The position numbers and the translations under genes are program-made. Source: Streptomyces pyxinae (lineage in GTDB: Bacteria; Actinomycetota; Actinomycetes; Streptomycetales; Streptomycetaceae). From it: a DNA stretch of 64,000 bases. Under the pieces are notes generated by a model. That model did not search any database and was not told the origin of the DNA. It worked only from the letters and a program-made list of their open reading frames with translations. The stretch is from contig NZ_JANUGQ010000023.1 in NCBI RefSeq assembly GCF_024756275.1, forward strand, positions 1-64,000, in the 5' to 3' direction. Positions 25,301-34,159 of this stretch are shown here, one piece after another; position 1 is the stretch's first letter; each line of letters starts with the position of its first letter.

Positions 25301-27736
25301 ATGATCCGAACCGATGGCCGACTGCCGCCCGCGCTCGTACTGCTCGCCCAGGCCGCGGTGTGGCCGGGCCCGGCACTGGCGTGCGGGGGAGCCGGGGTGG
25401 CCGCGGGCGAGCTGCTCGCGGCGGTGGTGCTGGGCGCGGTGATGACCACCGCGCTGCTGGTCCGCTCGTCGCACCCGGTGCCGGTGCTCGCGCTGACCGG
25501 CCTGGCCTGTGCGGTGGGCGCGGGCGCGCTGCCCGCCGGAGCGGTCGCCTTGTGGGGGACCGCCGGGGTCGCGCTCGCGCTGGGGGCGGTGGCCGTCGAA
25601 CGGGACACCACGACCGCGGTGCTGTCCGCCGGCACCCTGGCCGCCTGGCAGGCACTGCACGGTGTCACCCTGCACGGTATCGGCGGACCGCACGGCCTCG
25701 ACCTGGCGCTGACCGCCCTGCTCTACGCGGCCGCCTGCGGTGCCGGGATCCGGCTGCGGCGGTCCCGGGCGGCCGGCGCGGCGGCGGCCTGGCGGCTGAA
25801 CCGTGTCCTGGCGGGCCGGCGCCGGCTGCCGGAGGCCGAGCGCGGGCGGATGGAGCGGGAGCTGCACGACGTGGCCGCACATCATCTGACGGCGGTCGTG
25901 GTCACCGTCGGCGCGGCGCTCGGCCTGCGCGAGCGGCGACCCGAACTGGCAGCCGAAGCACTGGAGTTCGCGATACGGACGGGCCGGGAGGCCGGGCAGG
26001 CGCTGAGCGCCGTGCACGCGCCCCGGCCCGCGCCGGAGACGGGGGCGGATCAGGCCGAACGGCTCCGTGCCCTGGCGGCGGGGATCGGCGGCCTCGGCCA
26101 GCCGGTCACCTGTGACCTCGAAGCCGTCCCGGACGGCGCCGCCGGGGAGGCCGCGTACGGCATCGTCCGCGAGGCACTGACCAACGCGGTACGCCATGCC
26201 CCCGGCGCCCCGACCTCGGTACGCTGCCGGGCCGACGGGGCCCGGGTGGAGATCACCGTCGACAACGGCCCGGCGCCCGGTGACCGTACTGGCTCCGCGC
26301 GTCCGGCGGCCGGCCTCGGCGGCGGGCGCGGCCACCGGCTGCTGCGCGAGCGGGCCCGCGAGGCGGGCGGCACACTCACCTCCGGACCTACCGGTGACGG
26401 CGGCTGGCGGGTACACGCCCTGCTGCCGGGCGGCGGCGCGACGGCACCGCCGCCGCCCGTCCCCCGGGCCCGCCGGGCGGCCCAGTTCACCGTCGCGGCG
26501 GGACTGTGCGTACAGCCGTTCGTGCCGGTCTTCCTGCCGCACGCCCACCCGCGGACGCCCGGCGCCACCGTCTCGGCCGGCGCTCTCCAGTCGCTGCTGG
26601 TCGTCGCCCAGGCCGTGGCGCTGCTCTGGCTGCGGCGCGCGCCCCTGGCGGCGCCCGGGGTGCTCTGCGCCCTGGCCGCGCTGTGGCCGGTGGCGACGGC
26701 CATGGGCGGGACGGCGGCGGGCCCGGTGGTGGTGCCCGCCGTACTGAGCGCCCTCGGTACCGGGACCGCACTCGCCCTGCTCACCGTGCGCGCGGCGGCC
26801 GGCGAGCCCCGTACCGGCCGGGCGCTCCCGGGGCGGCGCGCGGGAGCCGCCGGCGCCGCGGCCCATGCCGTGTCGCTGGCCGGGGGAGTGCTCGTCACCG
26901 GCGGCACCCCGGCCCGGGCGGGCGCGGCTGCGGGCACGGCCCTGCTGACGATCGCTCTGCTGCGGGGCGCGGGCGGCTGGTACGCCCGCCGGACCCGGCA
27001 CCGCCGGGCGGCGTACGACGACCGGCTGGCCCGGTCCGTCGAGGACGGGGTGCGGGAGGCGTGGGCGGAGCGCCGGCGGATCACCACCGGCCTGGAGACG
27101 ACCGTGCTCGACCGTACCGCCGCGATGGTCCGGACCGCCGAGGCGGGCGAACTCGCCGGCACGGCGGACCGGGCCCGCGAGGCGCTGGCCGCGATGCGGT
27201 CGCTGCTCGACACGGTCCACGACGACCGGGCGGGCGGCCGGAAGCCGGTCACCGACCGGGAGCTGGTGCCCCAGCCCACCCTGGGCGCCCTCGATCTGCT
27301 GGTCGGTCAGTACCGGGCGAGCGGCCGGCGGATCGAGGTCCGGTACACCGGCCGGGCCGCCGGACCGCTGTCCCCGCTGATCGACCTGACCGCCTACCGG
27401 GCCGCCGAGATCCTGCTCGCCGCGGGTGGCGAGGAGCCCGTCACCCTGGTGTTCGACCAGATCGGCGGCGGCCTGGCCCTGACCGCCACCGGAGTGCCCG
27501 CGGCCGTACGCCCCGCGGTCCGGGCACGGCTGACCGCCCGCACGGACCCGCTGGGCGGCACCCTCACCCTGTCCCGGACGGGCCCGGTACGGCTGCTGCT
27601 GCCCGCCACTCCCGCCACTCCCGCCGGGCCCTCGGCCCCCGACACCGTCGCCGCCACCGGGCCCTCGGCCCCGGGCACCGACACCGCTGCCCCGCCCCGG
27701 GGAGACCAGGAGGATCCGACATGTCCGTCACCGTGA
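25301..27736 (+). CDS. NarL-family sensor histidine kinase with a second, degenerate kinase half
   Basis: An 811-residue protein built as two halves. The first has N-terminal membrane segments (about 10-150), a HisKA_3 dimerisation helix with the H-box ELHDVAAHHLTAV (His189) and an HATPase region (REALTNAVRHA near 293; a Gly-rich GLGGGRGH box). A second block of hydrophobic segments follows (about 391-545), then a second HisKA_3-like helix near 590-610 where the expected ELHD is GLET and the His is missing, and a poorly conserved ATPase-like end. An Ala/Pro/Thr-rich tail overlaps the response regulator gene by 16 bp. The ligand is unknown. The protein probably signals to the regulator at 27721-28407. 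TAGGCT lies only 10 bp before the ATG, so a near-leaderless message is possible. Confidence 0.85.
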   Translation: MIRTDGRLPPALVLLAQAAVWPGPALACGGAGVAAGELLAAVVLGAVMTTALLVRSSHPVPVLALTGLACAVGAGALPAGAVALWGTAGVALALGAVAVERDTTTAVLSAGTLAAWQALHGVTLHGIGGPHGLDLALTALLYAAACGAGIRLRRSRAAGAAAAWRLNRVLAGRRRLPEAERGRMERELHDVAAHHLTAVVVTVGAALGLRERRPELAAEALEFAIRTGREAGQALSAVHAPRPAPETGADQAERLRALAAGIGGLGQPVTCDLEAVPDGAAGEAAYGIVREALTNAVRHAPGAPTSVRCRADGARVEITVDNGPAPGDRTGSARPAAGLGGGRGHRLLRERAREAGGTLTSGPTGDGGWRVHALLPGGGATAPPPPVPRARRAAQFTVAAGLCVQPFVPVFLPHAHPRTPGATVSAGALQSLLVVAQAVALLWLRRAPLAAPGVLCALAALWPVATAMGGTAAGPVVVPAVLSALGTGTALALLTVRAAAGEPRTGRALPGRRAGAAGAAAHAVSLAGGVLVTGGTPARAGAAAGTALLTIALLRGAGGWYARRTRHRRAAYDDRLARSVEDGVREAWAERRRITTGLETTVLDRTAAMVRTAEAGELAGTADRAREALAAMRSLLDTVHDDRAGGRKPVTDRELVPQPTLGALDLLVGQYRASGRRIEVRYTGRAAGPLSPLIDLTAYRAAEILLAAGGEEPVTLVFDQIGGGLALTATGVPAAVRPAVRARLTARTDPLGGTLTLSRTGPVRLLLPATPATPAGPSAPDTVAATGPSAPGTDTAAPPRGDQEDPTCPSP

Positions 27737-28407
27737 TGGTCGTGGACGACCAGAGCGTCGTCCGGGCCGGTTTCGCGGCCGTCATCGACGCCGAGCCGGA
27801 TCTGACGGTGGTCGCGGAGGCCGGCGACGGTGCCGCCGCGATCCGGCGGGCGGCGGAGACCGCGCCCGATGTCGTCGTGATGGACGTCCGGATGCCCGAA
27901 CTCGACGGCATCGCCGCCACCCGCATCCTCACCGGCCGGGAGAACGGCCCCCGGGTCCTGGTGCTGACCACCTTCGACCTGGACGCCTATGTCTTCGACG
28001 CGCTGCGGGCCGGCGCGTCCGGCTTTCTCCTCAAGGACGTCCACGCCGCCGAACTCCTGCACGCCATCCGGGTGGTGGCGGCCGGCGAGGCGGTCCTCGC
28101 ACCCTCCGCGACCCGCCGGCTCATCGGCCACTACACCGCCGGCCCGGCCGGCGGCCGGCGGGCCACCGCCGACCAGGCCCACGCCCTGGAACGGCTGACC
28201 GAGCGCGAGCGGCTCGTCCTCACCCTGGTCGCATCGGGGCTCAACAACGCCGAGATCGCCGCCCAGTTGGCCATCACCGTGGGCACCGTCAAGTCCCATG
28301 TGAACGCGGTGCTGCGCAAGCTCGGCCTGCGCGACCGGGTACAGGCCACGATCCTCGCCTACGACCTGGGCCTCGCCCACCCCCAGCCACCGGCGCCCGC
28401 CCGATGA
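27721..28407 (+). CDS. NarL/FixJ-family response regulator
   Basis: A 228-residue regulator with an N-terminal receiver domain (phospho-acceptor Asp in VVVMDVRMPELDG; Lys in GFLLKDV) and a C-terminal LuxR-type HTH (ERLTERERLVLTLVASGLNN onward). The ATG at 27721 is preceded by GGAGG and lies inside the end of the kinase gene, so the two are translationally coupled partners. Targets are unknown; the small membrane protein 37 bp downstream may be in the same operon. Confidence 0.93.
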   Translation: MSVTVMVVDDQSVVRAGFAAVIDAEPDLTVVAEAGDGAAAIRRAAETAPDVVVMDVRMPELDGIAATRILTGRENGPRVLVLTTFDLDAYVFDALRAGASGFLLKDVHAAELLHAIRVVAAGEAVLAPSATRRLIGHYTAGPAGGRRATADQAHALERLTERERLVLTLVASGLNNAEIAAQLAITVGTVKSHVNAVLRKLGLRDRVQATILAYDLGLAHPQPPAPAR

Positions 28408-28444
28408 CGGACCGGCCCCCACCCACGACAAGGAGCATCAGCCC

Positions 28445-28777
28445 ATGACCGCCACCCGGCCCGCACCGGTACGGTTCCTCCGCGCCGCCCTGGGCAGCGT
28501 GCTCGCCCGCCTCTACCTCGCCGTCTGCGCGGGCCTGCTCGTCTGGGCCCTGGTGGTGAGCTCCCTCGACCAGCCGGACGCGTCGTTCGCCGGAGTGGTG
28601 CCGCTGTTCGCCACCGCGCCGGTGAGCCTGATCGTCATCCGGCTGCCCGACCATGTCCTCTCCATCGTCCTCGCGGTCGCGCTCGGCGCGCTGGTCAACG
28701 CCGTGCTGATCGGCTGGTGCGCCCGGACCCTGCGCCGGGGGCTGGACGACTCCCGCGGCTCCGGCCACCGGCCCTGA
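28445..28777 (+). CDS. Small membrane protein, SCO4225-like
   Basis: A 110-residue protein with three to four predicted membrane segments and the phrase DQPDASFAGV followed by ATAPVSL. This resembles, from memory, the SCO4225-type family of actinomycete membrane proteins of unknown function. It starts 37 bp after the response regulator with AAGGAG upstream and is likely co-transcribed with the two-component genes. It could be a sensor accessory or a regulated target. Confidence 0.6.
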   Translation: MTATRPAPVRFLRAALGSVLARLYLAVCAGLLVWALVVSSLDQPDASFAGVVPLFATAPVSLIVIRLPDHVLSIVLAVALGALVNAVLIGWCARTLRRGLDDSRGSGHRP

Positions 28778-28854
28778 CCGCGACCGGCGGCCGGCGGTCG
28801 ACGGCCGGTGGCCGGTGGCCGCGAACATCCCTGCCACGAGAGAGAGCGAGAACG

Positions 28855-29262
28855 ATGAGTGACCTGAGTGACCTGAGTGACCGGGACGCCGGTGTCCGGG
28901 CGGCCGAGAACTTCCTGAAGATCCTTCAGGCCCGGGACTGGCAGGCACTGGAGGTGCTGTTCGCCCCGGACATCACCTGGACCGTGCCCGGCTCCGGCCC
29001 CCTCTCCGGCACCGTGCGCGGTACGGCGGCGGCGGTGGCGCGCGCCCGGCTGATCGCCCGCCGGGGCGTACGGACCGAGCTGCTGCACCTGCTCACGGGG
29101 CGGCACGGAGTCGCGCTGATCCTGCACAACACCGCGACCGCCCCGGACGGACGGGTGCTGGACGAGCACCTGGCCGCCGTGCTCACGGTCCGGGACGGCG
29201 AGATCACCGCCATCGACAGCCATCTCTCCGACGTGGACGGCAAGGACCGCTTCTTCGACTGA
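28855..29262 (+). CDS. SnoaL-like / NTF2-fold protein
   Basis: A 135-residue protein with the cone-shaped NTF2/SnoaL fold pattern: AAENFLKILQARDWQAL at the start, then LFAPDITWTVPG, and the closing strands VRDGEITAIDSHL. Family members are ketosteroid isomerase-like enzymes or small-molecule binding proteins; the substrate cannot be told. The N-terminus contains a triplicated 9-bp unit encoding DLS repeats. It starts after GAGAGCGAG. It is not clearly part of either neighbouring operon. Confidence 0.8.
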   Translation: MSDLSDLSDRDAGVRAAENFLKILQARDWQALEVLFAPDITWTVPGSGPLSGTVRGTAAAVARARLIARRGVRTELLHLLTGRHGVALILHNTATAPDGRVLDEHLAAVLTVRDGEITAIDSHLSDVDGKDRFFD

Positions 29263-29328
29263 TCCCCCGGGAGGAAGGGCGAACGGCCATGTCGGGAAAC
29301 CGCCAGCGCCGGACCCCGCCCGTGGCCG

Positions 29329-30885
29329 ATGCTGTACGGCATGCACACCGACACCGAGCGCTGCGTCCGGGCCGTCCGCTCCCGGGACGCGCGCTTCGAC
29401 GGCTGGTTCTTCACGGCCGTCCTCACCACCCGGATCTACTGCCGGCCCAGCTGCCCCGCCATGTCGCCCAAGGCCGAGAACATGACGTTCTACCCGAGCG
29501 CCGCCGCCTGCCGGCAGGCCGGGTTCCGCGCCTGCAAGCGCTGCCGGCCGGACACCTCGCCGGGCTCGCCGGAGTGGAACACCCGGGCCGACACCGTGGC
29601 CCGGGCCATGCGGCTGATCCAGGACGGAGTGGTCGACCGCGAGGGCGTCCCCGGGCTCGCCGCCCGGCTCGGCTACTCGCCCCGGCAGCTCGAACGCCGG
29701 CTCCGGGAGGAGCTCGGGGCCGGGCCGCTCGCCCTCGCCCGGGCCCAGCGCGCCCAGACCGCCCGGCTGCTCATCGAGACCTCGGACCTGCCGATGGCGG
29801 ATGTCGCCTTCGGCTCCGGTTTCGCCTCGGTGCGCACCTTCAACGACACCGTGCGGGAGGTCTTCGGGCTCACCCCCGGCGAGCTGCGCGCCCGCGCCGC
29901 CGCCCGCCCCGCCGGGACCGGCCCCGCCGCCACCGGCACCCCGGGCGCGGTGGAGCTGCGGCTGCCCTACCGGGCGCCGCTCTGCCCCGACAACCTCTTC
30001 GGCCATCTCGCCGCCACCGCCGTACCGGGCGTGGAGGAGTGGCGGGACGGCGCCTACCGGCGCACCCTCGCGCTGCCGCACGGGTACGGCATCGTCGCCC
30101 TGAGCCCCCGCCCCGGCCACATCGCCTGCCGGCTCCACCTCACCGACCCGCGTGATCTGAGCCTCGCCATCGCCCGGTGCCGCCGGCTGCTGGACCTGGA
30201 CGCCGACCCGGAGGCGGTGGACGAGCGGCTGCGCGCCGATCCGCTGCTCGCCCCGCTGGTCGGCCGGGCACCGGGCCGGCGGGTGCCGCGTACCGTGGAC
30301 GCCGCCGAGTTCGCCGTACGGGCGGTGCTCGGCCAGCAGGTCTCCACCGCCGCCGCCCGCACCCACGCCGGGCGGCTGGTCACCGCCCACGGGACGCCGG
30401 TGACCGACCCCGGCGGCGGGCTCACCCACCTCTTCCCGGCGCCCGGGGCGCTCACCGCCCTCGACCCCGAGTCCCTCGCCCTGCCGCGCAGCCGCCGGGC
30501 CACCCTCACCACCCTGGTCGGCGCTCTGGCCGGCGGCACCCTGCGGCTCGGTCCGGACACCGGCTGGGACGAGGCCCGCGCCGGGCTCATGGCCCTGCCC
30601 GGCTTCGGTCCCTGGACCGTGGAGGTGATCGCCATGCGGGCGCTGGGCGACCCGGACGCCTTCCCCGCCACGGACCTGGGCGTCCGGCGCGCCGCCGCCA
30701 GGCTCGGACTGCCCGCCACCCCCGCCGCGCTCACCGCCCGCGCCGCCGCCTGGCGCCCCTGGCGCGCCTACGCCGTCCAGTACCTCTGGGCGACCGACGA
30801 CCACCCCGTCAACCACCTGCCCGCCGGCCCCGGACACGCCGGAGCCCCCGGACCCGGACTCCCCGAAGGAGCGCGCGCGTCGTGA
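29329..30885 (+). CDS. Ada/AlkA-type DNA-3-methyladenine glycosylase (Ada Zn domain, AraC HTH, AlkA)
   Basis: A multidomain alkylation-repair protein of up to 518 residues. It has an Ada-type Zn/methyl-acceptor domain (Cys pairs in YCRPSCPA and ACKRCRPD), an AraC-type HTH (about 90-185), an AlkA N-terminal domain, and an HhH-GPD glycosylase domain with ALPGFGPWTVE and the catalytic Asp in PATDLGVRR. It removes alkylated bases and may sense methyl phosphotriesters to control repair genes. The ATG at 29329 and one at 29341 (MHTDTERC, the usual family start) both lack a good ribosome binding site. Its stop overlaps the start of the methyltransferase gene (GTGA), which shows an operon. Confidence 0.9.
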   Translation: MLYGMHTDTERCVRAVRSRDARFDGWFFTAVLTTRIYCRPSCPAMSPKAENMTFYPSAAACRQAGFRACKRCRPDTSPGSPEWNTRADTVARAMRLIQDGVVDREGVPGLAARLGYSPRQLERRLREELGAGPLALARAQRAQTARLLIETSDLPMADVAFGSGFASVRTFNDTVREVFGLTPGELRARAAARPAGTGPAATGTPGAVELRLPYRAPLCPDNLFGHLAATAVPGVEEWRDGAYRRTLALPHGYGIVALSPRPGHIACRLHLTDPRDLSLAIARCRRLLDLDADPEAVDERLRADPLLAPLVGRAPGRRVPRTVDAAEFAVRAVLGQQVSTAAARTHAGRLVTAHGTPVTDPGGGLTHLFPAPGALTALDPESLALPRSRRATLTTLVGALAGGTLRLGPDTGWDEARAGLMALPGFGPWTVEVIAMRALGDPDAFPATDLGVRRAAARLGLPATPAALTARAAAWRPWRAYAVQYLWATDDHPVNHLPAGPGHAGAPGPGLPEGARAS

Positions 30886-31403
30886 ACCGCCGCCACACCG
30901 TCACCGACAGCCCCTACGGCCCGCTGACCCTGGTCGCCACCGACGCCGGACTCCGCGGCCTCTACATGACCGACCAGCGGCACCGGCCGCCCGAGGAGAC
31001 CTTCGGCGACCCGGACCCCCGCCCGTTCACCGAGGCGATCCGCCAGCTCGGCGCCTACTTCGCGGGTGAGCTGACCGCCTTCCAGCTGCCCCTCGACCTG
31101 ACGGGCACCCCGTTCCAGCGGCGGGTCTGGGAGCTGCTGCTGACCATCCCGTACGGCGAGACCCGTACGTACGGAGAACTCGCCGCGCTCCTCGGCAACC
31201 CCCACGCGTCCCGCGCGGTGGGACTCGCCAACGGCCGGAACCCGGTCGGCATCGTCGTCCCCTGCCACCGGGTGATCGGCACCGGCGGCGGCCTCACCGG
31301 CTACGGCGGCGGTCTGGACCGCAAGCGGCGGCTGCTCGCCTTCGAGAGCGGCGCCGGGGAGGCGGACACCCTCTTCGCGGCGGACTTCGGCCGGCCGCGC
31401 TGA
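30882..31403 (+). CDS. ogt: Methylated-DNA-protein-cysteine methyltransferase (Ogt-type)
   Basis: A 173-residue O6-alkylguanine repair protein. The acceptor motif PCHRV with Cys128 is present, preceded by the GNPHASRAVGLANGRNP DNA-binding stretch. The protein transfers the alkyl group from O6-alkylguanine to its own Cys in a suicide reaction. The GTG start overlaps the stop of the Ada/AlkA gene, so both repair activities are made together. Confidence 0.95.
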   Translation: MNRRHTVTDSPYGPLTLVATDAGLRGLYMTDQRHRPPEETFGDPDPRPFTEAIRQLGAYFAGELTAFQLPLDLTGTPFQRRVWELLLTIPYGETRTYGELAALLGNPHASRAVGLANGRNPVGIVVPCHRVIGTGGGLTGYGGGLDRKRRLLAFESGAGEADTLFAADFGRPR

Positions 31404-31434
31404 GCCCCGGCGCGCACGCCGGGGGTACGGGCGC

Positions 31435-32169
31435 TCAGCCCACCCGTTCCTCCCGCAGCCGGGCCAGCAGCGCCGGGAGCGCGGTGCCGATCGGCTCCCG
31501 CACCACCTCGGCCGCCAGCTCGTCGTACGGGGTCGGCTCGGCGTTCACCACGATCAGCCGCGCCCCGTGCTCGGCGGCGATCCCGGCCAGCGAGGCGGCC
31601 GGCCGCACCTGGAGGGAGGAGCCGACCGCGCAGAACACCCCGGCCGCCTTGGCGATCGCCACCGCCTCGCCCAGCACCACCGGGTCGAGGCGCTCCCCGA
31701 ACATCACCGTCGCGGACTTCAGGACGCCCCCGCACACCGGGCACGCCGGGTCGTCCTCGCCCGCCTCCACCCGGGCCAGCGCCTCCGCCATCGGCGCCCG
31801 CGCGGCGCACCCGGTGCAGACGGTCCACCGCCCGGTGCCGTGCAGCTCCAGCACCTTCCGGCCGGGCATCCCGGCGAGCTGGTGCAGCCCGTCCACGTTC
31901 TGGGTGAGCACCCGGACGGCGAACCCCGGCGCCCGCTCCAGCTCCGCCACGGCCCGGTGCGCCGCGTTCGGCTCCGCGAACCGGGCGGGGCTCTCCAGCC
32001 GCATTCGCCAGGCCCGGCGCCGGATCTCCGGATCGGTCATGTAGTAGTCGTACGTGACGAGCTTCTCCGCCTCCGGATCGCGCCGCCAGAGCCCGTTCGG
32101 CCCCCGGTAGTCGCTGATGCCCGAGTCCGTGGAGATCCCGGCTCCGCTGAGGATCGCGACGAGAGTCAT
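31435..32169 (-). CDS. cobB: NAD-dependent protein deacylase (sirtuin, CobB-like)
   Basis: A 244-residue Sir2-family enzyme. Visible motifs are GAGISTDSGI and DYRGPNGLW (NAD binding), TQNVDGLH, the catalytic His in ELHGTG, and a zinc site formed by two Cys pairs (CTGC and CPVC). It removes acetyl or other acyl groups from lysines, for example on acyl-CoA synthetases. It is convergent with ogt, with a 31-bp gap. The Nudix gene lies upstream on the same strand, 139 bp away. Confidence 0.93.
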   Translation of the reverse strand: MTLVAILSGAGISTDSGISDYRGPNGLWRRDPEAEKLVTYDYYMTDPEIRRRAWRMRLESPARFAEPNAAHRAVAELERAPGFAVRVLTQNVDGLHQLAGMPGRKVLELHGTGRWTVCTGCAARAPMAEALARVEAGEDDPACPVCGGVLKSATVMFGERLDPVVLGEAVAIAKAAGVFCAVGSSLQVRPAASLAGIAAEHGARLIVVNAEPTPYDELAAEVVREPIGTALPALLARLREERVG

Positions 32170-32308
32170 ACCGGGAGGCTAAGCGGGCGCCCGCCGCCCC
32201 CGCGAGCGGCTTTCCCGGCCCGCCGGCGGGTCCGGACAGAGACCCGGCGCGGAGCGGCCGGTGCCGGACCCCGGGGCCCGGGCCCGGTCCGTACGGGCCG
32301 GGGGCCGC

Positions 32309-32806
32309 TCAGCCGCCGTGCGGGCGCCGTCCGTCCTCCAGCTCCACCGCGCCGCCGCCGTCCGCCAGCGCCTCCAGCGCGACCAGCACCCGCCGGCCCC
32401 GGGCACCCAGCAGATGCCCCGCCACCTCCGGGGGCTCCACCAGCTTCCAGGAGAGCAACTCCGACTCCTGGAGCCGGATCGCGCCGAGCTGCTCCGGGGC
32501 GAGCACCCCGCCGTCGTAGACGTACGCGACGAGCGGCGGACGTCCCTCACCCGGGGCCCAGTCCACCGTGAGCAGCCGGCCCGGCACCACGTCGAGGCCG
32601 ATCTCCTCCAGCGTCTCCCGCCGGGCCGCCTGCCGGGGCGTCTCGCCCCGGTCCGACTCGACGGTCCCGCCGGGCAGCGCCCAGCCCTCCCGGTAGTTCG
32701 GCTCCACGAGCAGCACCCGGCCGCCGCCGTCCCGGAAGAGCGTGGCGGCCCCGGCGAGGACCTTCGGGAGCCCGGCGACATAGGTGGCGAAGTCGGTGTC
32801 CGTCAT
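32309..32806 (-). CDS. Nudix hydrolase
   Basis: A 165-residue protein with the Nudix box beginning at GGTVESDRGETPRQAA and ending RETLEEIGLD, which binds metal and cleaves nucleoside diphosphate-linked substrates. The substrate is not identifiable. The start at 32806 has a TAGGCT (-10-like, 32814-32819 on the minus strand) only eight bases upstream, so the message may be leaderless. It is divergent from glycerate kinase. Confidence 0.88.
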   Translation of the reverse strand: MTDTDFATYVAGLPKVLAGAATLFRDGGGRVLLVEPNYREGWALPGGTVESDRGETPRQAARRETLEEIGLDVVPGRLLTVDWAPGEGRPPLVAYVYDGGVLAPEQLGAIRLQESELLSWKLVEPPEVAGHLLGARGRRVLVALEALADGGGAVELEDGRRPHGG

Positions 32807-32870
32807 GGTGATCAGCCTACGGGCGGGCCCGGGTTCGGGAAGGGGGGTGGCCCCGGTCACCGCCCGCGGA

Positions 32871-32906
32871 TAGGGTCGGCCCCGGCGCGACTGCCTGTTC
32901 GAACAG
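32871..32906 (+). promoter_or_regulatory. Predicted -10 and palindromic operator upstream of glycerate kinase
   Basis: A consensus -10 element TAGGGT (32871-32876) is followed by a perfect 12-bp palindrome CTGTTCGAACAG (32895-32906), which would lie at about +14 to +25, a repressor-like position. It ends 14 bp before the GTG start. It has the inverse orientation of a LexA box (GTTC then GAAC). Confidence 0.45.
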
Positions 32907-32920
32907 CAAGGGATACGAGA

Positions 32921-34078
32921 GTGACGGACGGAGCAGTGAGCAAGGCCGCGCGGGTGCTCGTGGCGGCTGACAAGTTCAAGGGGTCCCTCACGGCCGCCCA
33001 GGTCGCGGAGCGGGTGACGGCCGGGATCCGGCGGGCCGTCCCGGACGCCGAGGTGACGGCCCTGCCGGTCGCGGACGGCGGGGACGGTACGGTCGCCGCC
33101 GCGCTCGCCGCCGGCTTCGAGCGGCGCGAGGTCCGGGTGACCGGGCCGCTGGGCACGCCGGTCACCGCCGGGTACGCGCTGCGCGGGCCCACCGCGGTGG
33201 TTGAGATGGCCGAGGCGTCCGGACTCCAGCGGCTGCCGGAGGGCGTCCGCGCCCCGCTGACCGCCACCACCCGCGGCTCCGGGGAGCTGCTGCGCGCCGC
33301 CCTCGACGCGGGCGCCCGCACGGTCGTCCTCGGGGTCGGCGGCAGCGCCACCACGGACGGCGGCGCCGGCATGCTGACCGCGCTCGGCGCCCGGTTCCTG
33401 GCCGCGGACGGCACCCCGGTCGGCCCCGGCGGCGGCGGGCTGCGCGAGCTGGCCACGGCCGACCTCTCCGCCCTGGACCCCCGCTTCCGGGACGTGGAGC
33501 TGGTCCTCGCCGGCGACGTCGACAACCCGCTGACCGGACCCACCGGGGCGCCCGCCGTCTACGGTCCGCAGAAGGGCGCCTCCCCGGCGGACGTGGCCGC
33601 GCTGGACGCCGCCCTCGCCCACTTCGCCCGGGTCCTGGCCGGCCCCCTGGGCCCGCGCGCCACCGAGCTGGCCGGCGCCCCGGGCGCGGGCGCGGCGGGC
33701 GGCATCGGCTACGGCGCCCTGGTGGGCCTCGGCGCCCGGTTCCGGCCCGGCATCGAGGTGATGCTCGACGTCCTGGGCTTCGCCCCGGCCCTGGCCCGCG
33801 CCACCCTGGTGGTCACCGGCGAGGGCTCGCTCGACCGCCAGACCCTGCACGGCAAGGCCCCGGCCGGGGTCGCCGCCGCCGCCCGCGCGGCCGGCGTGGA
33901 CTGCGTCGCCGTCTGCGGCCGGCTCGCCCTCCCGCCCGAGGCCCTGGAGCGGGCCGGCATCCGCCGCGCCTACCCCCTCTCCGCCCTGGAACCCGACCCG
34001 GCCGTGTCGATGGCCCGGGCCGGAGAACTGCTGGAGCGGGTGGCGGAGCGGCTGGCGCGGGAGTGGCTCGCCTCTTGA
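32921..34078 (+). CDS. Glycerate kinase (GlxK/GarK family)
   Basis: A 385-residue glycerate 2-kinase type enzyme. The N-terminus VLVAADKFKGSLTA and the stretch LPVADGGDGTVAA are family hallmarks, as are GVGGSATTDGGAGM and the C-terminal VTGEGSLDRQTLHGKAP. It phosphorylates D-glycerate, feeding glyoxylate or tartronate carbon into glycolysis. The GTG at 32921 is preceded by AAGGGA. It is followed by a strong bidirectional hairpin. A GTG at 32936 is an alternative start. Confidence 0.92.
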   Translation: MTDGAVSKAARVLVAADKFKGSLTAAQVAERVTAGIRRAVPDAEVTALPVADGGDGTVAAALAAGFERREVRVTGPLGTPVTAGYALRGPTAVVEMAEASGLQRLPEGVRAPLTATTRGSGELLRAALDAGARTVVLGVGGSATTDGGAGMLTALGARFLAADGTPVGPGGGGLRELATADLSALDPRFRDVELVLAGDVDNPLTGPTGAPAVYGPQKGASPADVAALDAALAHFARVLAGPLGPRATELAGAPGAGAAGGIGYGALVGLGARFRPGIEVMLDVLGFAPALARATLVVTGEGSLDRQTLHGKAPAGVAAAARAAGVDCVAVCGRLALPPEALERAGIRRAYPLSALEPDPAVSMARAGELLERVAERLAREWLAS

Positions 34079-34097
34079 GGAGTCCCGTGCGACGCCA

Positions 34098-34134
34098 CAG
34101 CGCCCCCGGCCACGAGAAGTGGCCGGGGGCGCTG
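34098..34134. terminator. Bidirectional hairpin terminator between glycerate kinase and pssA
   Basis: Perfect 16-bp arms (CAGCGCCCCCGGCCAC and its complement) flank a 5-nt loop. It lies 19 bp after the plus-strand stop and 25 bp beyond the minus-strand stop of the phosphatidylserine synthase gene, so it can serve both converging transcripts. Confidence 0.85.
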
Positions 34135-34159
34135 GTGGTGAGGTTCCGTCCCCGTGCTG

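Noticed and set aside
29289..30155. Alternative frame starting at ATG 29289 behind a good ribosome binding site
   Set aside because: The encoded protein is Arg/Pro-rich with no domain, while the overlapping frame encodes an intact Ada/AlkA protein.
28513..30837. Minus-strand open frame of 774 codons opposite the SnoaL and AlkA genes
   Set aside because: No recognisable motifs; the plus strand has well-supported genes.
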